From positions 3,812,850 through 3,876,849 of the forward strand of contig CM034544.1 in assembly GCA_020002185.1 (NCBI GenBank): a stretch of 64,000 nucleotides of DNA, read 5' to 3'. The stretch is from Paraescarpia echinospica (lineage: Eukaryota > Annelida > Polychaeta > Sabellida > Siboglinidae). The notes beneath the pieces are model-generated. The model saw nothing but the letters and a program-made list of their open reading frames with translations, searched no databases and had not been told where the DNA came from. Shown piece after piece: positions 55,091-64,000 of this stretch. Both the position numbers and the translations under genes were made by a program. Within the stretch, counting starts at the first letter, position 1, and the number at the start of each line of letters is the position of its first letter.

Positions 55091-56119
55091 GTCGTAATTG
55101 AACTACGCGTACATAGACGTTACCATATATTCTCCCATCCCGACGGGGGGGGGGGGGGCGATAGAGAATACACTTACATATTTCCAAAGACATTACCCTA
55201 ACAATCCCATACACAAGATGCCAGTGCACTGTAAGCTATGTTTCAAAATAGCTCCGGTGTTATTATCGTGCAAACGATATATACCTAGTATTGTCTCCCA
55301 TCAACCAACAGTTAGGACACAACGCAGTGTCCTTGGGTAGATCTAGGGGGTCTAGGGGCACGTGTCGCTCCTAGACCTTTTGAATTAAGCGTGCATGTAT
55401 ACCATTTTGAATGGGTCCACATGACCGCGCCCTCTAGACCCTTCGAAATGTGCTCCCGTTCAGGTTACAATAAGTTGACATTAAGGCGGCGAAAAAAAAT
55501 CAACAGCCCCCCCACGTCTTCCAATGTCACAGTCGAGCCAGCCGGAGCAGTGCAGAACTTGAAGAAGAGCTGAAATAACTGCCGCGCAGCTACGACACAT
55601 TTTCAACAGCACCCCACTCTTCCCCCACCCCCGTTTTCCGATGTCATCAGACGAGCCGAGACAGCGGAGAAGGTGAAGTTAAGGCGGTGCCGCAGCAAAA
55701 ACTTGTCTACACCATTTGGTTCGGCCGCCAGAGGAGGTTTCTGTGCCCCCCCCCAGATAATGCAAAAACAGAATGTAGCACACACATTTGAGTTTATATG
55801 GACGGCCTACTTTATTTGATCAGCAAAATCAATGTGCTTTTCAAACCGAATACAAAACTTGTCACGACACTGTTTTAATAGTAAATGTTGCTATTGTATT
55901 GCGGGTATTTTTTTGGGGAAACACAGGAAACGGAACCTCAGCTAGTTTCTTTCAATGATATCGCAATATTTTAGCTGTTTACATGACCTTTGCAGACATA
56001 TTCACTCACACTAGATCAAATGTTAATCATATACAGCTTGTGTTGCTCTGTAGGAAAGCCGATTTCAAAACCTTTGGCCATGCCAATGTTTTTTCGAGAT
56101 TATTTACCGATCTGAAAAG
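55091..56119. other. Unassigned sequence
   Basis: It includes a G-run at 55145-55157 and two related segments (TTAAGGCGG and CCCCCAC strings near 55480 and 55620-55690). No gene was recognised. Confidence 0.4.
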
Positions 56120-56139
56120 TTGGAAGATGATGGGGTGAC

Positions 56140-56310
56140 TATACTTCTACGGTATATTCTACGATACAATTCCTTAAAAATACGGTACATCGTAAAAATT
56201 CTGCCGTATACTCTACAATACAATTCCTTTAAAAATACTGTACACCGTAATGAGGCTATCGTATATTCTACAACACAATCCCATAACAAATACGGTACGC
56301 CGTAAAGATA
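56140..56310. repeat. Three-unit tandem repeat of about 60 bp
   Basis: Units contain CGTATA-TCTACAATACAATTCC and end TACGGTAC-CGTAA. Diverged. Confidence 0.75.
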
Positions 56311-56657
56311 TGGGGTGGGGTTAATCCTATCTTTAAGCCTCCAATAAAAATATTGGTGGTTTCAGCGCCACCTCCACCCCCGGTTCCGGCGCCTATTAAA
56401 AACGTTATGAACAGTGACAATGTCAACGGAAGAGTATTTTACACGACGTGTTGCGTCAATACATGTTTACAAAGAACAGCGGAGCCACCGATGTCCCCCT
56501 ACCGTGCTCCTAGATACACTTCTGGGAATAACTGCTTGATTCAGTTGTAAAGAAAATTCTGTATCCTGGTGATTGTAATATACTAGTCTTTTAATCGGTC
56601 ACATTTACACAACTAGCGTTAGTCAGTGTTATTACACCAACCGATATTTGTCAAAAG

Positions 56658-56965
56658 CGGAACGCAGTGGTGCAGTGGATAGAGCTTCGGACTCTCGACC
56701 GAGAGAACCCGGGTTCGAATCCTATGCTGCGGTGTCGAACCTTGGGGAAGTTCGTACACACTACGTTGCTTCAGTTCACTCAGCTGTGTGAATGAGTACC
56801 TGGCTATAGACAGTGGTGAATATTTGTTTATAAGTAATCTACGCATTAATTGCAGCGTGGCTGGATGCTTCCCATACAAGTCGAGATAGTGTTCCATTGA
56901 ACAGCTCTGACAGGGACCTGACGACTGGATAGTGCGCTATATAAGAAGTTACCTTTTACCTTTAA
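56658..56965 (+). mobile_element. tRNA-derived SINE, full head and body
   Basis: The head has AGTGGTGCAGTGGATAGAGC (A box) and GGGTTCGAATCC (B box) around a CTCTCGACCGAGAG arm, and ATGCTGC pairs partly with GCAG at the 5' side. The body contains CAGCTGTGTGAATGAGTACC and ends GAAGTTACCTTTTACC. The headless copies at 39083 and 45670 share this body, which defines one family. Confidence 0.75.
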
Positions 56966-57251
56966 AACGTTGCAGAGATAGCATACACTGACTCTGGACA
57001 ACGATTAAGCGATGAATATTAACTTCCGGTTCTCTGCATAAGGGCCACCCATATAAATAAACATGTCATTAAATATTCTATGACAAGGACGAATCACACA
57101 CGCACATGGTAATTGGGGACTCTGGTTGGTTTCATAGCTTCCCTCTTCGTTCATCCTGATACAATCCGGAAGGAACTGTTTTGTTCTCAACGGTTGCTGG
57201 GTTAACATTCGATGAGTGTGGTTTATCGTGCTCAGATATGGAATAACTTTC
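56966..57251. other. Unique 5' flank of CR1-like copy 3
   Basis: No recognisable sequence. It is unlike the reverse-transcriptase flank of copy 1. Confidence 0.5.
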
Positions 57252-57851
57252 GAGGCTATATTTGGCGGAGATAGATCGTAGAAATTGGTGGTGCAGAAAA
57301 GTTGATAAACAAGTGGAATTACTGATTGATAAGTATTATTCTTGCCTTAATATCATTCATAAAGTTGCAATAAACATATATTGAGTGGCAGTTGTGCTTA
57401 AAGTTAGTTAGTTATAGTATTTTAGAATACCTTAGTATAGTGAGTGATAATAGGGTAACTCACTTAGGCTTCGATAATTTGTAAACAAGATTTAACAAAC
57501 CTGATTATGTGGTAGAATATGTAGGAGATAAAGTAACAACCACCAAACTACTTACATCAGATAATATCTGTGTAAGCCAGTACTTGCTAGATATTTTGAT
57601 TAGGTAGCATTGTTGTTAAAATTAAGCAAGGGCGATAATCGGGCGGCGTAACCTAAATAAATAAAGCAGCCTAACGTAACGTCATTGATTGTATTTAAAT
57701 TAGGGCACGACCTGTAATGTTAGCGTTCGTATCAGGATAAATAGTTGGCTGTGTAATTGAAATTTGTAACCTAAAGTGTGCTGTAGTACACAGGAAACAG
57801 TCTTTATAAAGACTAAGTTAGTTAAGTTATTAAATAAATTCTGATCGGGAT

Positions 57852-58983
57852 ATGGCGCCTTGCAAGCGGCAAGTCAAGGCAAAGCGACACTTGGTGTGCG
57901 ATCACTGCCACAGCTGGGTAGATTTTGCATTGTCCGGCTGTGGGAAGTCATGGGCAGAAACCATGGAGGAAGGATTCACCTTTCAGTGCATTGGGTGTTG
58001 GAAGGTGGAGTGTCTGCAGAAGGAGATAGTTAGGTTGACAGATATTGTGAAGGGAATGGAGATGGGAATTAGCAAGGAGGCAGGTCGAATGGAGAGAGAC
58101 GACAGGGAGAGGTGAGAATACTGCAAGACTGAAGGAGAATAGCAGTGGCAAGAAAACTGATGAAAGGAGATTGAGAGGAGGGAAGGTGATTGGAGGGGAA
58201 GAAATTGGAAAATCGACAACAGAAAACGTGACAAGCGTGAAGGTGACAGGGAAGAAAGTGACCGTAGAGAAGGAGGGAGGGAAGATGGGAAGGGAGAGGA
58301 GAGAGGAAAACGAGATGGGACGAAAGAAGAAGGGACGAAAGGAAGTGAGAGCAAATGTGATAGAAGAGAAGTCGATAAAAAGGACGCTGACAGGAGGAAA
58401 GGTGACAAGAGAAAAAGCGACAGGAAAGAATGGATCGGAAGAGAATGTGACAGGAGAGAAGACGACAGGGGGGAAAGACAACAACCAGACAGATGCAAAC
58501 CGAAGAAGGAGCTATTCTAAGGCAGTGATTGAGGGGGCAATGAGGAAAGAGAGGGTGTTTATGGGCGACTCCATTATGAGAAAGACGGACAAGACACTGA
58601 GCGAGGGGAAGGACGTCGTTGTTTGTTTACCGGGGGCTAGGATTGAACATGTAACTGACAGGGTAGAGAAGGTATTGGGACATGGCAAGAGGGGGTCTAT
58701 ACTGGTACATGTAGGAACAAATAATGCAGACCGGGAGGGGACAACTGCGATAGTACAGAAGTATAGACACTTAGTGAGGAAGCTAAAGAAGACGAGAGTT
58801 GAACAGGTTATTCTGTCAGGAATTTTGCCAGTAATGGGAGGAAGGGGGGCAACGTATAAAAACTGCAAGAGGATGGCGATCAACGCACTAGTTAAGCAGA
58901 TGTGTGAAGAAGAGGGGGTGGGATTCATAGATTTATGGGGATACTTTGTTGGGAGGGAAGATATGTACATGAGATCTATTTAA
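57852..58983 (+). pseudogene. CR1-like ORF1, copy 3, frameshifted
   Basis: It starts MAPCKRQVK. A 2-bp loss near 58110 (GAGAGG for GAGAGAGG) shifts the frame. The rest, from 58171, has the linker and esterase blocks VFMGDS, LPGA and HVGTNN, and ends YMRSI like copy 1 because the D-x-x-H block is deleted. Confidence 0.88.
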
Positions 58984-58994
58984 ACTAGATTCGC

Positions 58995-61865
58995 AGGGGG
59001 GGACTCACAGAAAAGCCTGAAAATGGAGGCATAGATAAAGACAGCAGAAATGAATCAGCAAATAACAGTCTGGAAAACTCTTCTGAAGCTGGATATAAAT
59101 GTGTTTGTTTAAATGCAAGGAGTATAGTAAACAAAAGAAATGAACTAAACATTATGGTGGAAGATATTGACCCTCATATAATAGGTATAACCGAATCCTG
59201 GACCACCACCGATATATCAGATGCTGAATTGGGACTGACAGGATATGTAATGTTTAGAAAAGATAGAATAGGAAGAAAGGGAGGTGGAGTTATTTTATAT
59301 ATTAAAGAATATATCCAGGTTAATTAAATAAAATTAGAAAGAGAAGCAGATTGCGAAGAAGCTGTTTCGTGTAACATAGTTACAGGAAACTCAACGTTAA
59401 CAGTTGGGTTAGTTTATCGAAGTCCAAACATAAGCATAGAAGAGAATGAAAAAATACAAAACGCTATAAGGGAAGTAAGCAAACGGGACTGTGTTATTAT
59501 GGGGGATTTTAACCACGGGCATATACAATGGAAATCTCTACAGAGTATGGGGAGTGAGGACCACAAGTTTTTAGTTTTAGTTCAAGATACATTCCTTTCT
59601 CAACATGTGCTAGAACCAACCAGGGGTGAGAATGTGTTAGACATAGTTTTGTCCCCGCAGAATGAATTAGTTGACAATGTCAAGATACGTGAGCCACTGG
59701 GGAGTAGCGATCACAACCAGATACACTTTACCATCAAAGTAAAATGAGAAAGGAATAGTAAAAAGCAGTATAGGAGAAATTTCCACAAAGGAAGGTATAA
59801 GGACATGAGGAAATATTTAGCAAAGATAGACTGGAATAACACACTGAAAAATAAGACAGCAACAGAATGCTGGAATATATTAAAGAGTGAAATTAAGTGA
59901 ATAGTCGAGAAATTTGTATCCTTCAAAAAACAAGGAAAACGGTCCGAAAAGAAACACTTATCGAAAGAAGCCATTAGAAAAATTAAGTATAAACAAAATA
60001 TGTGGAAGTCATATAGATGTACTGGAAATGATGAAGACTACAACAGTTATAAAGAAGCACTTAACCAAGCTACAGCTGAAATTAGAAATTCAAAGAGAAG
60101 CTATGAACAACAATTAGCTAGTAATATAAAACATGACAGCAAGAGTTTTTATGCGTACGTTCGAAGCAAACAGAAAGTTCAAGATAAGGTCGGTCCTCTA
60201 GAAGATAGTGCTGGAAATATAATATCAGAGGGATTCTTAATGGCAGAAGACCTGAATGAGTACTTTAGTTCAGTGTTTACCAGGGAAGATATTAGTTCAC
60301 TGCCAGTACCAGAGGCTAAGTTCAAGGGGCAGATTCAGACTATTTAGGACAATTAATTGTAACCCCGGAAATGGTAGCTAAGAAAATAAGGGCTATGAAG
60401 GATAATAAATCACCTGGAGTGGATGGTATTCCACCCAAACTACTATTGGAAATTGTAGAACAAATTAGCATACCGCTTGCAACAGTTTTCAACTTGTCAT
60501 TAGAAGAGGGAGTGGTTCCTTTAGAATGGAAAGAAGCAAACATTATACCGTTATTCAAAAAAGGTTCGAGAAACAAGTCAGAGAACTATAGACCAGTGAG
60601 TTTAACATCAGTGATTTGTAAATTATTAGAAAGACTAATTAAAGATCACATGGTGGATTTTCTTGTTAAACATAACTTGATAAACCCATCTCAACATGGG
60701 TTTTTAAAGCGAGGTCATGCTTAACAAATATGTTATGTTTTTTGGAAGACATCACTAAGTGGGTAGATGAGGGATCACCAGTAGATATCGTCTACTTAGA
60801 TTTTCAAAAAGCTTTCGACAAAGTACCACATCAAAGATTACTGCTTAAACTAAAGTCCCATGGCATAGGAAATGGTATAATAAACTGGATAGAACAATGG
60901 CTGATTGACAGAAGACAACGTGTAGTAGTTGATGGGGAGGCTTCAAACTGGAAATCGGTATTGAGTGGGGTACCACAGGGATCAGTATTAGGACCTATAT
61001 TATTCTTAATATATATCAACGATTTGGATGATGAAATAACAAGCAAGGTGTTGAAATTTGCGGATGATACAAAAGTGTTTAGAAAGATTAAAAGTGATGG
61101 AGATAGACAGCATTTACAAGATGATCTTGACAGGTTGATCAAATGGTCTGAAAAGTGGCAAATGCTGTTCAATTTTGGGAAATGTAAATGCCTCCACACA
61201 GGACATGGGAACGAAGAGGTAGAATATACAATGGGGGGTACTGTACTAAGTACTACTGTAAAAGAAAAGGACTTAGGGTTAACCATTAGTGCTTATATGA
61301 AGGTTTCAGAGCAGTGCGGAATTGCAGCTTCAAAGGGAAATCAAATCCTTGGATTAATTAGGCGAAACATAACGTATAAGGAAAAAGAGCTAATAATACC
61401 GCTGTACAAAACAATAGTTAGGCCTCATTTAGAATATTGTATTCAAGCGTGGAGGCCATATCGCAGGAAGGACATAGATATGCTAGAAAGAGTGCAGAGG
61501 AGAGCAACTAAAATGATACCAAAACTGAGGGATCTTAGTTACGAAATACGCCTAAAAAATGCGGTTTAACAACACTAGAGACCAGGAGGTTGAGAGGAGA
61601 TCAGATAGAAGTGTCTAAAATATTGAAGGATTATGAAAATATTGATAGAAATATTTGTTTCTCAGTTAAGATAGATAGAAGGACTAGAGGGCATGAACTT
61701 ACGTTAGCAAAGGAGCAGTGTAGATTAGATATAAGAAAGTTCTCATTCTCACAAAGGACTGTAATTGAATGGAACAGATTATCTGCTGATTGTGTGGGTG
61801 CTAGTAGCGTGAATATGTTTAAAAATAAAATCGACACATACCTCAGACGGGCTGGATACACATAG
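58995..61865 (+). pseudogene. CR1-like ORF2, copy 3, broken
   Basis: The endonuclease has MGDFNHGHIQW. The RT has NKSPGVDGIPP, YLDFQKAFDKVPH, SGVPQGSVLGP and FADDTKVF. Stops occur near 59328 and 59746, with frameshifts near 60320, 60710 and 61550 (loss of one A in a run). It ends RRAGYT. Confidence 0.9.
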
Positions 61866-61962
61866 ATAAAAGGGTCGGACTCTCGATAAGCCAAAGGGCT
61901 TCCTTGTCCACCTGCCACCTAGAGTTAATTCTCTGGGTGGCAATCTTGTTAAATCTTGTTAT

Positions 61963-63118
61963 GTGGAGTACCGCAAAGCTCCATTATGGGTCCAAAATTA
62001 CTTATACTATACATAAATTATATTTGTAGTTGTTCAGATATACTTAAATTCTTTTTTTTTTCCGGATGATACGAATATATTTTGTTGTGGGAAAGATCCT
62101 GCAGAGCTAAACAAAATTGTCAGCGACGAACTGCAAAAGCTACATATCTGGTTTTCAATTACTATATTATCCTTAAACATTGTTAAAACAAACTACATGT
62201 TGTTTACCAAGAAGACAACAAATATTATTTTTTTTAAATCGATAATACAACTATTGATAGAGTATATGTTACTAAGTTTTTAGGGGTCGTAATAGACGAT
62301 AAGCTTAGCTGGAAAAATCATATAAATATTATGAAATCTAAACTATCAAAAATTATTGCCATTATATACAGGGCTAAATATTTACTAATTAAAAAGTCGC
62401 TTTTTATACTGTATTGTTCATTATTTCTCTCGTATTTATTGAACTGCTGCGAAGTTTGGGGAAATGCGTATAAAAAATATATTAACGATGTTTATATATT
62501 ACAAAAAAAGTTGTACGAATAATATGTAATAAGAATACATTAAGTCATACTAATACATTATTTTATGATATCGGCATTCTTAAACTTTACGACTTAATAA
62601 AATTTAACATTTCTATCGTAATGATTAAAGCTAACAATAATGTGTTGCCTGATAACCTTCATTTTTGTCAATGCCAAATATACTACGCCCTATGTAACAC
62701 GACAAAGAAATAAAATAAAACATTTTTATGTCCGAACCACGTTAAATGCTAAGTGTATATCTGTGCATGGTGTTATACTGTGGAATGTTTAGACGATCAC
62801 ATAAAAAGATCACTTACTATAAGAAATCTCAAAAAACGATATTAACATTATTTCATTGAAGAGTATAAATTATGTAATTAATATGGCTATTGTTAAGGTT
62901 CAGAAAGTATTTGGAAGCACGAATGTAGTAGTGGTCTCAATATCATATTCTTTATGTTACTAACACTGTGTTTAAGATTATGACCATGTTATATTGATGT
63001 TCGGGAAAGCGCACAAAAAGCAATGAACTTCTACTTTCCCCCTTTCTAATTTGAACTGTGTCAACTGTATATATGTTGTATGTTGTATTCTCAACTGGAA
63101 ATAAAGAATTGAATTGAA
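61963..63118 (+). pseudogene. Older non-LTR reverse transcriptase, 3' half, second copy
   Basis: Same CGVPQSSIMGPK start and C-terminal blocks as 17358-18520, with more decay (GCGGATGAT became CCGGATGAT, losing the Ala of FADD). Its 5' half is not present upstream of copy 3. Confidence 0.85.
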
Positions 63119-63482
63119 TATGCATACATGGATTCATAAAATTATTACATGTAGATTAATAGATGTCAGCGAACCTTGAACGCAAAACAGAAAATTGCTG
63201 AGAACGAATGACATTCTTAAAGATGCAAACGATGACAAAAACCACACATATTTTGACAAAGAATGAAATTCCGTCAATATACAGTGTTTATTAAAAGTGT
63301 GTTATGTTCCTAACAAAATGTGTCATTTTAATTAAGTATATTTGTTGACAAAAAAGTTTTTAAATCGAACAACACGTCAGATCACAGTTGGGACTGGCCA
63401 AATTGATCTGAATATCGAGGTGACCGTATTAGCGAAACAAACTTCCTGTATTCTACTGTTACGGGACTGTCCTAGGATGACC

Positions 63483-63690
63483 TTAATTGGTGGTTGTATT
63501 ACAGAGGTGACCGTAAAGTGAGGTTCAACTGTACTTAATTGGTGGTTGTATTACAGAGGTGACCGTAAAGCGAGGTTCACCTGTACTTAATTGGTGGTTG
63601 TATTACAGAGGTGACCGTAAAGCGAGGTTCACCTGTACTTAATTGGTGGTTGTATTACAGAGGTGACCGTAAAGCGAGGTTCAGCTGTAC
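63483..63690. repeat. 52-bp minisatellite, four units
   Basis: Homologous to 18881-19192 but with two fewer units. Confidence 0.95.
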
Positions 63691-63824
63691 CTTATTTCCG
63701 TTATGCTCTTTCCTGTTGCTTCCGTCCTAGCAAAATATATTATATTTTGTTCGTTGCTCTGTTTCCTGTTAGTTTCCTTATTACTATAGTCCGGCAGTCA
63801 AACGCCCTTTCGAAGGTGGACCGT

Positions 63825-64000
63825 GCATTAGGGTCCGCACGATGTTTTCTTGCATTTTTGTGACCTTCTAATCTTCTAGGTCAATAATCCGACGGGTGCC
63901 ACTCAGGCACCTTTGAGCGTTTTTGTATAAACTCATTAATATGCACATTAGTCATCGTCATTCAAATATATACTACTTTTCTGAATATCTCAAATTGTAA
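63825..64000. mobile_element. Foldback element left arm, second copy, cut by window end
   Basis: It matches 19325-19502 nearly base for base. The rest of the element would lie beyond the window. Confidence 0.85.

Larger units (their letters stand above)
57252..61962 (+). mobile_element. CR1-like non-LTR retrotransposon, copy 3
   Basis: It has the same 5' boundary, leader, ORF1, ORF2 and AATCTTGTTA 3' repeats as the other copies. It shares the 82-bp ORF1 deletion and the ORF2 stop near ATATATCCAGG-TAATTAA with copy 1, and its 3' flank is the same as that of copy 1 to the end of the window. Confidence 0.92.

Noticed and set aside
54894..55097. Repeat ORF with TKLQFCTPTNITY units
   Set aside because: It is the translation of the 39-bp minisatellite.

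Overview
This is a metazoan genomic window. It has spliced exons with GT/AG borders and phase-1 EGF and fibrinogen modules, an ETS transcription-factor gene, CR1-type non-LTR retrotransposons, tRNA-derived SINEs and many micro- and minisatellites. The composition is AT-rich and a 1000-N scaffold gap sits at 23268-24267. A marine invertebrate such as a lancelet or hemichordate would fit, but the sequence alone does not fix the species.

Bases 108-12072 (minus strand) hold eleven exons. Three form a fibrinogen-related domain (FReD) and eight downstream exons each encode one six-cysteine EGF module. All borders after the first FReD junction are phase 1, so FReD-then-EGF can be read as one secreted or cell-surface adhesion gene that runs off the left edge. 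A two-gene reading is also possible. Its introns carry a 1.5-kb palindrome with a tRNA-like sequence in each arm, 20-bp and 48-bp minisatellites, a large trinucleotide tract and old retrotransposon fragments.

Bases 12350-34500 and 57252-64000 are repeat territory. Three near-full-length copies of one CR1-like element (12642, 29353, 57252; plus strand) encode ORF1 (PHD-like zinc motif, Lys/Glu/Thr-rich linker, SGNH esterase) and ORF2 (endonuclease plus reverse transcriptase). In the copy that keeps the ORF1 end, an in-frame T_TTA_AAC heptamer abuts the ORF1 stop, and ORF2 opens in the -1 frame without an ATG, which suggests -1 ribosomal frameshifting. Copy 1 is nested in an older plus-strand retrotransposon and copy 2 in an older minus-strand one. 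Copy 3 shares copy 1's 3' flank but not its 5' flank. A 3.4-kb foldback element with long subrepeated inverted arms lies at 19325-22764, with further arm fragments nearby.

Bases 37209-50396 are a head-to-tail tandem duplication of about 6.59 kb. Each unit carries a complete six-exon gene for an ESE/ELF3-like ETS protein of 254 residues. Shortly downstream of each is a conserved 74-codon ORF with a signal peptide and a tribasic site, a candidate secreted-peptide gene. The duplication starts downstream of a possible TATA box and leader exon, so the second copy may lack the original promoter. The remainder (50397-57250) is mostly noncoding, with a long polypyrimidine tract, small satellites and a tRNA-derived SINE.
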